From positions 28,574,341 through 28,638,340 of the forward strand of contig NC_132892.1 of assembly GCF_030463535.1 (NCBI RefSeq): DNA of 64,000 nt, in the 5' to 3' direction. Made by a program: the position numbers and the translations under genes. This document shows, in pieces, positions 1 through 10,234 of this stretch. The stretch comes from Salminus brasiliensis. Taxonomy: Eukaryota > Chordata > Actinopteri > Characiformes > Bryconidae. The notes below the pieces were generated by a model that saw only the letters and a list, made by a program, of their open reading frames with translations, searched no databases and had not been told where the DNA came from. Position 1 is the stretch's first letter. Every line of letters starts with the position of its first letter.

Positions 1-640
1 AGCCAAATAATAATAAAAAATATATTTTAGATTTTTATGCTCAACTGATAAACTACTTTTACGGTGTATAATTATTACAGTACAGCAGATCTGTAGAAAA
101 CCCTCTAATTATCCTATGGATCATTTTTACCTTTTATTTTTGACAACATTTATCAAATAAAACCTCCATTAATGTTAGATTTTCAAAGACTTCTTCAATA
201 ACACACAACCTAGCTTTTTAGCAAGCACTAACCGCCTCAGCTAAAGGAGGTGAAAATACACAGCCAGAATACACAGGACCCTGAAACCTCCAGTGTAAAC
301 TAGGGGCACTATACTCTACATATTATTATTATTATACTATCAGTAGAGATACTGCACAGATTATTATAGATGGAGCAGTGCACACTGTAAAATGCAAATA
401 AAAATGTAAATAAAAATGCTAAACAAACTGCTCAGTGTAGAATTACTAGTCGTAGTAATTTAAGTAATTAATTTATTTGGTCTTGCACTGCAGTGATCCT
501 TGTCCTATTACTATAGAGCGTTTCTCCTAAGGGCTTTTATTTTGACACAATTTACAAAATAAAACCCCCCTGAACGCTTGTTTAAAAACTGGAAAACTGC
601 CCAAACGCTTTTTAGCAAACGCTAACTGCCTCAGTCTCTT
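1..640. repeat. AT-rich intergenic DNA with a diverged direct repeat
   Basis: No gene is visible. Two segments, about 130-255 and 530-640, are imperfect copies of each other. Both run through a TTTTATTTTTGACA-like stretch, an AATAAAACC stretch and a TTTTTAGCAA..GCTAACYGCCTCAG stretch in the same order, about 400 bases apart. Between them is low-complexity ATT and AAATAAAAATG sequence. This looks like an old local duplication; the repeat family is not recognised. Confidence 0.45.
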
Positions 641-1580
641 TCCTCATTATTTTTATTAGTTTTATCCCAATTCCTGCTTTTGTCTTGGCTTCGTTTCAAA
701 GCAGCGGGCTCCCCCCGGCTCGCTTTCGCCTTTTCACTCTCCATAAGCGTGGCTTGGCTTCTTGACCCGGCGATGTGTGCGTTTGCCCATTGGGGCCGAA
801 ATTTATGTGAGAAACGGCAATCTGGGCCTCGGCTAGAAAAAGAAAGAAAGAAAGCCATATAAAACCACGCAGTTTTGGTCCAGTTTCTCTCTCGCTCGCT
901 CTCTGTTGTCCCCGCAGCGTTAAAGCGTGAAGGCATGAAGGCGCGAGGACAAACGAGCCGTCAGCAGCGCGTGATGGAGGCCGCTCGGCGTCCCGCTGCT
1001 CGCCATACTGAAACAAGGGCCTGCAGCACTCGGGGCCATATGGTTCCCCTCTTTTGACATTTCCTCGCACTTTCAGACCAGTTGATGGATGGCGTTCACC
1101 GCCCTCCTCCCCCCACTCTCTTTAAAGCGTGCAAACTCCTCCCGGACAAAAGCCACAGTGCCTCTCTCTCTCTTACCCTCTCTCCCTATGTCTCTCTCTC
1201 ACTCACTCGCTCTCTTTTGGCGAGGGCATCTGTACTCATGAATGTCTCTCGCTCTTTTCAGCGAATTACAATGAAACTCGCTCTTTTTTGAGCCCGTTCC
1301 CCCTTTTCTTCTCCTCTTTGAGGCGACGTTAAATGATATGTTTAACTTTTGTGAGAGGACTTTTATTTTGGGGCTGGAAGAATGGCCGCTCCTCCGGTGT
1401 GTTTTTCATGTGGAGTAGACGAGGGCAGCCCTGAAGGCTTCAGACGGCGGACTGCGCCAAAAGAGCCCTTTGTTCATTCAGATTCTTACACCCCGTTTGT
1501 TCCGCAAAACACGGTGATGGGAGAAAGAGCATCTGAGGGAAATAAAGGGGGAAAAGAAGACATTTAGGCAATAAGGCTGT
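640..1580 (+). promoter_or_regulatory. Unassigned CpG-rich, promoter-like patch
   Basis: This is the only clearly GC- and CpG-rich stretch in the first 7 kb. It has an inverted CCAAT motif (ATTGG at 789-793), a TATA-like TATAAAA at 858-864, and CT-rich tracts near 885-905 and 1160-1215. The spacing suits a plus-strand start near 885-890. No downstream coding exon could be tied to it before the toxin-family gene. The short ORFs here have no recognisable domain. It may be the 5' end of an unrecognised or noncoding transcript, or simply a CpG-rich relic. Confidence 0.25.
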
Positions 1581-1659
1581 TTAACCCCCACGTCCAGTTA
1601 AACGACAATTGACGACGTAATCGAAATGTTTTAAAAAGACTGACGTTAATGACGTTCAG

Positions 1660-1661
1660 CC

Positions 1662-1700
<39 letters not shown>

Positions 1701-1787
1701 GATGGATGTTTACCTTTTACATTTATTTAAAAGAAAATTGATGACAACTAAGCAATTCAAAATGTTGATGTTTCATTGTTGAAATAC

Positions 1788-1822
<35 letters not shown>

Positions 1823-2064
1823 AATAATTAATTAATATTAATATTGTTATTATGGATGTTTAACTTTTACATTTATTTAAAAGAAAATTGATGACAATCA
1901 AGGCCATTTCAAATGTTGATGTTATCATTCTTAAAAATACTTAGCCTATTATTATTATTATTATTATTATTGTTATGGATGTTTAACTTTTACATTTATT
2001 TAAAAGAAAATTGATGACAGTCTATTTTAAATAAATGATGTAATCATTCTTAAAAATACTTAGC

Positions 2065-2098
<34 letters not shown>

Positions 2099-2300
2099 TA
2101 CAGATGTTTAACCCCTACATTCATTTAAAAGAGAACTAAATAAATTATTAGTAGTAGTATTAATATTATTATTGTTATTATTATGGTGATTATTATTATT
2201 ATTAGGGGTGTTTAACTTACTCATCCATTTTATAGAAAATTGGTGACAATAAAAAAAAAAACAATTTAACAATTTCATCTTAAAAATGATTTGTTTTCTT
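1660..2300 (+). repeat. Compound tandem array: (ATT)n plus a conserved block
   Basis: About five repeats of roughly 100-150 bases. Each has an (ATT)n microsatellite followed by a block reading approximately GGATGTTTAACTTTTACATT, then TATTTAAAAGAAAATTGATGAC, then a short variable spacer and an ATTCTTAAAAATACTTAG-like end. Blocks start near 1700, 1851, 1975, 2100 and 2207; the later ones are more diverged. The array is a compound minisatellite in which both the unique block and the microsatellite have been copied. No coding potential. Confidence 0.75.
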
Positions 2301-2654
2301 CCTCTTCTTCTTCTTCTTCTATATATACGCACCATTATTAGTAATATTATTATCATGACATAATGAAAAATGATTTAATGGTTAATGTTGATCATGTTCA
2401 TATGCTACAAAGGGTTCTTTGAGGGGTGTTATAGAAGAACGACTTTGGTTCTAAGAGGAATCATGTTTGAAGAAAAGATGAGTGATGGTGAAGAGCCGTT
2501 CTTACTTGCAGAATTCAACATTCCACAAATAATGCAGACAGACATGTTCAGGTGCACACCTCCTCATTACAGACCGTATACAGGCAGTGCTCACAGCAGC
2601 TGCGCGCCTCATACCCCAGATAATGTAGTACAGGTTTTGACATGATGAGTGTGT

Positions 2655-2870
2655 CGGACAGTTATTTCCACTGAATGTTCGTGAAACCAGTCTGAGGCGA
2701 CTTTTGCTTCGTGGCATGGTGCATCATCATACTTGAAGTAGCCTTTAGGAACAATACTTGAATAGGCTGTGGCATTCAAGGGCTTTCACAGACCCAAAGT
2801 GTGCCAAGAAAACATTCCCCACAGCATTACACCACCTCCACCACAAGCTGGGTCCATGATGATAAGCTGT
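2655..2870 (-). pseudogene. Tc1-like transposase fragment (decayed)
   Basis: Read on the minus strand, this is recognisable as the middle to C-terminal part of a fish Tc1-type transposase. The GGTGG..GTAATGCTGTGGGG stretch encodes the usual Gly-Gly-rich segment before the second catalytic Asp, and TGATGCACCATGCCAC resembles the segment after it. Both ends are missing, and no frame stays open. It appears to be the same family as the longer fossil at 17296-18220. Confidence 0.7.
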
Positions 2871-2904
2871 TGATGGCGTCACTAAGCAGCTTTACAGAAT
2901 CAGT

Positions 2905-3180
2905 CATCAGTAAAAGGACAAGATATCAACAAGACCCCTAATGAACAGCCAAAGAACTCCCTCAGAGCTGGAGGAAGAAACCTTGAGAGGAACCAAGACT
3001 CATAAGAGGGGAGCCATCCTCCACTGATCAGAAATATTAATCAATAATAGAATAGATAAAAGTCACAGAATCACCACATCATCTCCTAACACTATAATCA
3101 CAATAATCATAATATAGCATAACTAATATAAGCATAGTAGCGATGGTGAGTGTAATGAGAGTAATGTGCAGGTACAGGGG
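2905..3180 (+). repeat. Unclassified interspersed repeat (AAACCTTGAGAGGAACC family)
   Basis: The core around 2970-3025 (GGAAGAAACCTTGAGAGGAA, then CCAAGACTCA..AGGGG..CCATCCTCC) recurs at 51090-51290 and in a shorter form at 32545-32620. The order of blocks is conserved, so it is one interspersed family. I do not know its class. It lacks visible inverted ends. Confidence 0.55.
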
Positions 3181-3244
3181 ACCCCAGCGGTCAGTTTTCT
3201 AACAGAGTAGGCGGCCATTTACTAATGCTTTTATAGCTAAGTTG

Positions 3245-3800
3245 TGCACCATCAGGCTCCTGCAACTTATCCAGAATGCAGCGGCACGGTTGTCTTCAAC
3301 GTTCCTAAATTCAGCCATGTCACTTCACTGCTGCGTTCTCTTCACTGGCTTCCAGTAGCTGCTAATACAAAACCCTGATGCTGGCCTACAAAGCCAAGAC
3401 TGGACCAGCCCCTCCATACTTGATGGTGATGGTCAAAAGCCGTTGTCACACCAACAGCCCTTCCAGCTTCAAGTACGGCTCAGCTTGATTCACCCTCCTT
3501 TAAGATCCACGAAAGACGAGCGTCCAGGCCTTTTCTGTCCTGCACCGAAGTGGTGGAACGAGCTTCTCCTGGGTGTCCGAACAGCAGAGTCTTCAAACCC
3601 AGACTGAAGAACCTCCTCTTCTGAGAGTACTTGGGCGAATAGCAGAGTATCATGGTCTCCTTACTAACTTGTGCTTAGTAGAGTCTAAACTTAGAGATAT
3701 CTTTGAATTTAGTCTATTCAAACTAGCTTAGGTTTTTCTTGAGCAAACAGTGAAGCAGTTTTGTAAGTTGCTCTGGAGAAGAGCATCTGCTGAATGCAAT
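3245..3800 (+). mobile_element. L2-type LINE, 3' fragment (plus orientation)
   Basis: The sequence parallels the C-terminal coding end of the intact L2 at 40912-44320, here on the plus strand. It shows the counterparts of the [27 protein letters not shown] and [12 protein letters not shown] segments, with indels and stops, followed by the L2 3' untranslated region (CTCTGGAGAAGAGCATCTGC). It is 5'-truncated, as usual for LINE insertions, and dead. Its 3' end runs directly into a miniature element at GCTGAATGC. Confidence 0.8.
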
Positions 3801-3962
3801 CAAATCCTCATAGCAATGCTCCTCCAAAATCTACTAGAAAGCCTACTTCCCTAGACAGCAGAGACAGTTACTCCAACAAAAGAAGGACAGACTCTTTTTT
3901 AATGCTCCTGATTTCAGAAAAAACAATCAACAAGCAGATGTCCAAATACTTTTGTCCAGTAT
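3795..3962 (+). mobile_element. TA-flanked MITE family, right-end fragment
   Basis: This matches the right third of the miniature element whose complete copy is 45683-46174. It has the ATGCAATCAAATCCTCA..GCAATGCTCC start, the AGACAGTTACTCCAACAAAA block and the terminal TACTTTTGTCC end. It is fused on its left to an L2 3' end. Confidence 0.75.
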
Positions 3963-3987
3963 AATTTCAGTCTGAAAACAACCCTAT

Positions 3988-4499
3988 AAAATGAAGTGAA
4001 ATTAAAGACATGCATTTTCCTAGCTTTCTCTAAAGGTCTAGAAGGCTCTGAGGGTTTCCCCCAGCTGACGGAGAGATAATTAGAAGCATGCTTGCACACA
4101 ATGCATTCTTGATTTGTTTTCAGATGTTGTACACGCTGTGCAAAACTGGGAAGGGGAGTGGTATTTCTCAAAATTTCCATGTGCATATTTGCAGTTCCCC
4201 GTGTTTGAGGCACTGGTGGCCACTGAGGAATAAAAACAGCAATAACTTTGGCCATGGGCAGACCATCCAAGACGCCCCTTACAGTCTCAGGTCCTAGAAC
4301 ATTCATAGCAATGATCTGTTGTACTTCTTCTCATGTGCATTTCCCCTCACAGTGAAACAGAGCATTGTTAAAGCAGCCTTGTGTAAGAATGAGTAAGAAT
4401 TGTGTAAGAATTTCTTGCTCCTGGGCTCCCCCTCCAGGCAGGAACTGGAATTCAGGCTTTGAGCTACCCCTAAAGGACACTCTTTACACAGCGTTTGTT
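3988..4499 (+). repeat. Duplicated flank A, first copy
   Basis: About 510 bases that recur almost unchanged at 6621-7127. Shared landmarks include AAAATGAAGTGAAATTAAAG, AGCATGCTTGCACACAATGC, CCAAGACGCCCCTTACAGTC and CAGGAACTGGAATTCAGGC. Differences are a few indels, including about 13 extra bases here after the first landmark and a duplicated GTAAGAAT near 4385-4405. The two copies flank the promoter duplication of the toxin-family gene. ORFs in both copies are frame-inconsistent, so I read them as noncoding. Confidence 0.85.
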
Positions 4500-5467
4500 G
4501 GCATCTGAGAGGTAAAGAAGCATGTGGACTGAGGCGGTAGAGTAATACAGCATTATAAGGTTTTACACTAATATGATTAGTTCTGTAGTGTGGTTTAATG
4601 GTGAATACGTGGGCCCTATTTTAGCGATTTTTTGGGTGAGCCGCCAACCGCGCACTGTCAGTGTGTCTTTGCAATTGTAACAAGGGGAAACGTACGCCTT
4701 GCACACAAAAGGCAAGTCTTTTAATTAATAATGGGTACATGCAATAAACCAGTCAGCGTGTCACAGCATCATTCCCTTTAAGAGCCAGGTGCGGTCCGAC
4801 TTTAGTAGATTGCTATTTTAAGAGCGAAAAGCTGGGGTCTACGCACGTTGGGCACGTGCAGGTGTTGACAATTCACTGCCAAGAGAACAACGAACGTCTG
4901 ACTGTTGACGTCTTCCTAGGTTGTTTTCAGTCATTGGAGCTCCCTGTGTTTTTTGTTGCCGAGATAGCAATTCACCAGAAATGTACCTGAACACACCTCA
5001 TTTCAAGACCACCACGCCTATCTTTGTGAGATGTCAGCACCCCCTGCTGGACTGGCCTGCTAACTTAAGCCTTGTAAGGTTGTTTTTACATGCTTATGTA
5101 GATGAAGAGGTTTTTTTTAGAAAAGCTGCTGTAGAGAAAAACGCCAGGGTTTGTTTTTTAGGGCCTTAGGCTGTGTTTAACTGTAACTTGCATTAGAGGA
5201 GGAATTTTATCATATTTTATCTTTTCAGTTCTCTTGATCTATTTTATAATTTTTTAACTCTTAATGTAAAGCACCTCAAATGACCTCTGTGTATTAAATG
5301 TGTTATATATTAAAAACATGCCTTGTCCTGCCCTGCCTTAAGTGTGTGTTTGCTGCACTTAAGTCTTATCCCCGACCCTGGGGGATGATGTGCTGATGAA
5401 CTAATGCCCAGGCATGACTTGAAGTACCTGCCCATTTCTTAGGAAGAGGGCGTTTTTACGAGACGGC

Positions 5468-5475
5468 TATATAAA
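5468..5475 (+). promoter_or_regulatory. TATA box, upstream duplicate copy
   Basis: TATATAAA in the first 866-bp unit, in the same context (ACGGC before, TGTGTGTGTTTG after) as the functional-looking copy at 6334. It is not followed by the first exon; transcripts from it would read through the whole second unit. Confidence 0.5.
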
Positions 5476-6333
5476 TGTGTGTGTGTTTGTTCAGACTGAT
5501 TTAGAGCCGCCAACCGCGCACTGTCAGTGTGTCTTTGCAATTGTAACAAGGGGAAACGTACGCCTTGCACACAAAAGGCAAGTCTTTTAATTAATAATGG
5601 GTACATGCAATAAACCAGTCAGCGTGTCACAGCATCATTCCCTTTAAGAGCCAGGTGCGGTCCGACTTTAGTAGATTGCTATTTTAAGAGCGAAAAGCTG
5701 GGGTCTACGCACGTTGGGCACGTGCAGGTGTTGACAATTCACTGCCAAGAGAACAACGAACGTCTGACTGTTGACGTCTTCCTAGGTTGTTTTCAGTCAT
5801 TGGAGCTCCCTGTGTTTTTTGTTGCCGAGATAGCAATTCACCAGAAATGTACCCGAACACACCTCATTTCAAGACCACCACGCCTATCTTTGTGAGATGT
5901 CAGCACCCCCTGCTGGACTGGCCTGCTAACTTAAGCCTTGTAAGGTTGTTTTTACATGCTTATGTAGATGAAGAGGTTTTTTTTAGAAAAGCTGCTGTAG
6001 AGAAAAACGCCAGGGTTTGTTTTTTAGGGCCTTAGGCTGTGTTTAACTGTAACTTGCATTAGAGGAGGAATTTTATCATATTTTATCTTTTCAGTTCTCT
6101 TGATCTATTTTATAATTTTTTAACTCTTAATGTAAAGCACCTCAAATGACCTCTGTGTATTAAATGTGTTATATATTAAAAACATGCCTTGTCCTGCCCT
6201 GCCTTAAGTGTGTGTTTGCTGCACTTAAGTCTTATCCCCGACCCTGGGGGATGATGTGCTGATGAACTAATGCCCAGGCATGACTTGAAGTACCTGCCCA
6301 TTTCTTAGGAAGAGGGTGTTTTTACGAGACGGC

Positions 6334-6341
6334 TATATAAA
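6334..6341 (+). promoter_or_regulatory. TATA box of the stonustoxin-like gene
   Basis: TATATAAA preceded by GACGGC. About 30 bases downstream begins a short exon-like segment that ends in a good splice donor at 6457/6458. A TATA box suggests inducible or tissue-restricted transcription, which is inference. Confidence 0.65.
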
Positions 6342-6365
6342 TGTGTGTGTGTTTGTTCAGACTGA

Positions 6366-6457
6366 TTTAGAGCAGAAGACGGGGAAAACAGCTGGCAACA
6401 GAAGTGATTTCTGCATTCGTCTGCCTGTGTGATTCTAAACAGAAACTTACAGATAAG
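6366..6457 (+). other. Untranslated first exon of the stonustoxin-like gene
   Basis: The segment starts about 30 bases past the TATA box and ends AGATAAG|GTGAGA, a near-consensus donor at 6458. The coding ATG at 7917 lies two bases after a TTCACAG acceptor (ending 7914), so an upstream noncoding exon is required, and this is the best candidate. The intron (6458-7914) holds flank A copy 2 and simple repeats. Confidence 0.6.
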
Positions 6458-6475
6458 GTGAGACACAGATAGCTA

Positions 6476-6620
6476 CATCTACTACTACTACTACTGCTAC
6501 TACAACTATTACTACAACAGCTGCTACTGCTACTACTGCAACTGCAGCTACTTCTACTACTACTACTATTACTTCTGCAACTACTGTTACTGCAACTATT
6601 ACTACAAAAACTGCTACTAC
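6476..6620 (+). repeat. Degenerate (CTA/ACT)n trinucleotide array
   Basis: About 145 bases of CTACTACTGCTACTACAACT-type trinucleotides, interrupted by ACA and TCT triplets. It abuts the left edge of flank A copy 2. A second array of the same composition (7203-7358) lies beyond its right edge. The ORFs over it are repeat artefacts. Confidence 0.85.
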
Positions 6621-7127
6621 AAAATGAAGTGAAATTAAAGACTTCTCTAAAGGTCTAGAAGGCTCTGAGGGTTTCACCCAGCTGACGGAGAGATAATTGG
6701 AAGCATGCTTGCACACAATGCATTCTGTGTGCTCCTGGAGATTTGTTTTCAGATGTTGTACACGCTGTGCAAAACTGGGAAGGGGAGTGGCATTTCCCAA
6801 AATTTCCATGTGCATATTTGCAGTTCCCCGTGTTTGAGGCACTGGTGGCCACTGAGAAATAAACAGCAATAACAGAAATAACAGCAATAACTGGCCATGG
6901 GCAGACCATCCAAGACGCCCCTTACAGTCTCAGGTCCTAGAACATTCATAGCAATGATCTGTTGTACTTCTTCTCATGTGCATTTCCCCTCACAGTGAAA
7001 CAGAGCATTGTTAAAGCAGCCTTGTGTAAGAATGAGTGTTTCTTGCTCCTGGGCTCCCCCTCTAGGCAGGAACTGGAATTCAGGCTTTGAGCTACCCCTA
7101 AAGGACACTCTTTACACAGCGTTTGTT
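6621..7127 (+). repeat. Duplicated flank A, second copy
   Basis: Direct repeat of 3988-4499, now inside the first intron of the toxin-family gene. It continues to about 7195 with a GCGGATTGCTATCTCAGGGG..GAACGTTGGGCATG segment that resembles part of the promoter unit (4806-4860), suggesting a larger, decayed duplication. Confidence 0.85.
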
Positions 7128-7202
7128 TGGCGGATTGCTATCTCAGGGGCATAAAGTAGGGGTGTATGAACGTTGGGCATGCATCAGTGGAGCACCTGTG
7201 TA

Positions 7203-7358
7203 GTACTGCTACTACTGCTACTGCTACTACAACTATTACTACAATAGCTGCTACTGTTACTACTACAACTACAACTGCTACTACTGTTACTACTACTACT
7301 GCTGCTGCTACTGCTGCTACTGTTACTGCTACTACTACAATTACTACTACTATTATTA
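7203..7358 (+). repeat. (CTA/CTG)n trinucleotide array
   Basis: About 155 bases of interrupted TACTACTGCTACTGCTACTA repeat in the toxin-gene first intron. Like the array at 6476-6620 it is highly length-variable in principle. Poly-Thr, poly-Val and poly-Ser ORFs here are artefacts. Confidence 0.85.
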
Positions 7359-7365
7359 CAATCAC

Positions 7366-7830
7366 CTAGCAATCACTTAGCAACACCTTGTCAACTACAC
7401 AGCAACACCACAGCAACCACTTAGCTACACTACAGCAAAAGAAACTTGGATATTATAGCAACACCATAACAACCACTTAGTAACAACACAGCAATCACCT
7501 AGGGTATCATAGCAACCACCTAGCCACACTATAGCAACCACTTAGCAACACCACAACAACCAACTGGGCTATTATAGCAACTACTTAGCAACACTCTAGC
7601 AAAAAAAACTAAGATAGTATAGCCACACCAAAACAACCACTTAGCAACACCACAGCATCCAATTATGGTATTGTAGCAACCACTTAGCAACACCACAGCG
7701 ACTACCTAGGGTATCATAGCAACCACAGCAGCCACTTAGCAACACCTTAGCAACCACCTAGCAACACTATAGCAACCACCAATTATCCACTTTTTAACAC
7801 CATAGCAACAGTCTAGCAACTGCCTGGAAG
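7366..7830 (+). repeat. Minisatellite of TAGCAACCAC / TTAGCAACAC units
   Basis: A long run of degenerate 10-22-base units built on CTTAGCAACACC and CTAGCAACCAC, sometimes with GGGTATCATAGCAACC. Similar minisatellites are common in teleosts. It sits just upstream of the first coding exon of the toxin-family gene, so it forms most of the 3' half of intron 1. Confidence 0.85.
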
Positions 7831-7916
7831 TGAGAACTATTTACGCTCTTTATTTTTCTACTTTCTTGATGCCAGTCAAATGACAACTGCTTGCCCCTAT
7901 ATTTATCTTCACAGTC

Positions 7917-10146
7917 ATGGACTCTAAAACGATTGAAATGGCAGCCCTAGGAAGAGCCCTGCATCCTGGCATGTTGTACGACTGCCGCAGTGATTCCTTC
8001 ATTCCAGGTAATGTTCCATATACTTGAGGGTATTGTTTAAGATATGCAAATGCAATGGGAGCACTAAACCTATGTGTTCAAATCAGGCTCCTATAAATGT
8101 GTAGTTTACAGTGCAGGTCAAATTATGTGGCATACAGATCCACGTGGTAGATCCATCTACCCTGTCCATCAATAGAACAGAAGGGACAAGCACAGGACCA
8201 CTGTTGATCTGTAATAATAAGAGCGATGGATCATGCTGGTCATTGTGCTTGCACAAGTGTCCGACGGTAATCCTGTGGTCGGAAACGGAGCACAGATGAA
8301 GGCAGATAACAATGTGTATAGGAATGTGTGGTTAGACTGTTACACATGCTGTGCTTGAAAAGTCAGCTCCAGGCTCTCACTCATTTCAGGTGTAACTCTA
8401 TGGAATAAAGCAGCATTAAGGAAACAGCTGGACATGCATCGACAGCCCAAGACAGACGTGAAATTCTCTGCTTCGGACTCACTCCGGGACAAGGCCAACC
8501 TCCTAGATGTGGGCGCCTCCCTTAAAGCCAGCTTTCTGGGGGGTTTGGTGCAGGTCGGGGGCTCAGCCAAATACTTATGTGACCAAAAGGCCTCAGCAAG
8601 CCAGTCCAGAATTACTATGCAGTACAGCCAGACAACAAGATTTGAACAACTAACTATGACCCACCTTGGCAAAATCACCTACCCTGAGGTGTTTGATGAC
8701 AAGACCGCCACTCATGTCATTACAGCGGTGCTGTACGGAGCTCAGGCTTTCATGGTGTTTGATAAAACAGCCTCCGAGAACGAAGACATGAAAAAGATGG
8801 AGGGAACCCTAAGAGCAATTGTTAAGAAGATCCCTTCGTTTTCTATTGAGGGGAAGGGAGCTCTAAAGCTGAATGATGAAGAGAAGAACGTGGCTGAAAA
8901 TATCAACTGTACATTTTATGGGGACTATGAGATTGAGGAGAACCCCACTACCTACATGGAAGCCTTGCAGCTATACAAGAAGCTGCCAACTTTGCTGAGG
9001 CAGAGGGAGGACGATGCTGTGCCGTTGAAGGTCTGGCTCTACCCCTTGGCCTGTTTGGACGATAAAGCAGCTAAGCTGGAGAGACAAATTGGTGTAACAC
9101 TGATCTCTAAAATTGAAGGAGCGTTGGAGGAGCTGGCAGACGTGGAGAGGAGATGCAAAGATTTTATTAAAAACAAAACAATTAACCATTTCCAGGACGT
9201 CAAAGACAGGCTGCAGACATTTCAGGGTTTGTTTGCTGACTATAAGGTGTTGTTCCAGAAAGCTCTGCGCAGGCTCCTCCCTGCTATCCGGGGTGGGGAG
9301 GAAAATGAGCAGGCACTGGCTGACATTGTGCACATCCACGAAACATCTCCCTTTAGGGCTAAAAGTCTAAGGCAGTGGTTGGAGAAAGTTCAGGGTGAGG
9401 TCGAGTGGCTTGATTCCTACACCAGTGAACTGAGCAGTGTTACATCTACAGTCACACCTACAGACAGGTTCAACAGCATCCTCAGTAAGCCCACGGTGGA
9501 CACAGTCGTCTGCTTCTCCTTCACATCTCTGAAGAATGAAGACCAATTTCTGTCCTCCTTAACCCCAATGGTAGATGAATTTAAAAAGATCCCATTAGTT
9601 GCAAAATCTTATGACCAAGACACTGAAGTACCCTGGTTTAGCAACCATGAATTATTTAAGAAAATGAAAGAAGACGTCTTGCTCTTTAAAGAGTTTTTTG
9701 AGGCCAATAAAAGCATAAAGACAACCAGGTTTGTCATTGCCGCGATCCCAGACTCCTCCAATCCAGGCACCTCCATACGCCTCTACAGAAATGGCAAATT
9801 GGTGGACGCCAACTTTCAGCCCGTGTCCAAGCCTCCTTCACCCAGTGTGGACATCCTGGACAAAAGTGTGGTCCTGAAGCTTCAGAAACCCCCGACTGGA
9901 GTGACAGTGCAGTTCAGAGTCGAACACAGAGCAACACAGCCAGATGCTGCAGGAGCCGACGCTGAAGCCTGGGATGTCAGAGACACTCCGGATGCACAGG
10001 AAAGCTTCACACTAACTGGACTGGAGCTGGCACGGCAACACTGGGTCCGGTACAGAGCTGTTAGTGATGTGGGAGTGAGTGAAGCCAGTGACGCTGTCCC
10101 GTTCTCTCTCAGAGGGATGGTCAATGTTTCAGTGGGCCAGTCGTGG
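7917..10146 (+). CDS. Stonustoxin/neoverrucotoxin-family protein (MACPF-like, FAT, thioredoxin, FN3)
   Basis: Coding exons are 7917-8007 (30 codons plus one base, donor CAG|GTAATG) and 8390-10146, joined in phase 1; the end at 10146 (TGG|GTCAGT, phase 0) is the least certain point. The product is 616 residues to there. It belongs to the SNTX family. Fish venom members form membrane pores as two-subunit toxins; non-venom relatives are widespread in fishes and their function is poorly known. The N-terminal SASDSL and SLKASFLGGLV segments are characteristic. Order: MACPF/CDC-like region (about 1-250), helical FAT-like region (about 250-395), thioredoxin-like domain (about 400-505), FN3 (about 512-605). 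No signal peptide is seen, as is usual for the family. The PRY-SPRY domain of the venom toxins is absent; galectin exons follow in phase instead. There is no evidence that this is a venom toxin. Confidence 0.85.
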
Positions 10147-10234
10147 GTCAGTGTGCATTTTCTCACTTTTCTAATTGTAGCTTTGACAGAAATTTGGAGT
10201 ACTTGTCATAACAGAGAAATTAGAGAAATTGTTA

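Larger units (their letters stand above)
4638..6369 (+). repeat. 866-bp tandem duplication containing the toxin-family gene promoter
   Basis: Two units, 4638-5503 and 5504-6369, are in direct tandem. Comparing them by eye I found only two substitutions (near 4987/5853, CTG versus CCG, and near 5450/6316, GCG versus GTG), so the duplication is recent or is an assembly artefact. The junctions share a GAGC microhomology. Each unit contains the TATA box and about 800 bases upstream, but only the second is joined to the untranslated first exon. The left part of the unit (GGGCCCTATTTTAGCGATTT just outside, then GTAGATTGCTATTTTAAGAG) resembles a widespread fish repeat, so the promoter may be repeat-derived. 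Confidence 0.9.

Noticed and set aside
4921-6035. Two almost identical 82-codon ORFs
   Set aside because: They are the same ORF in the two copies of the 866-bp promoter duplication. They have no domain and no splice or coding context.
7166-7372. ORFs rich in Thr, Val or Ser
   Set aside because: They are translations of a trinucleotide microsatellite in different frames.
7366-7830. Regularly spaced short repeats resembling a CRISPR array
   Set aside because: Units are degenerate and contiguous without unique spacers, and the DNA is vertebrate. It is a minisatellite.
10074-10080. Strong-looking splice donor GGA|GTGAGT inside the SNTX-like exon
   Set aside because: The reading continues through a normal FN3 end (VSEASDAVPFSLR), so the donor would cut the domain. 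It remains an alternative if cDNA supports it.
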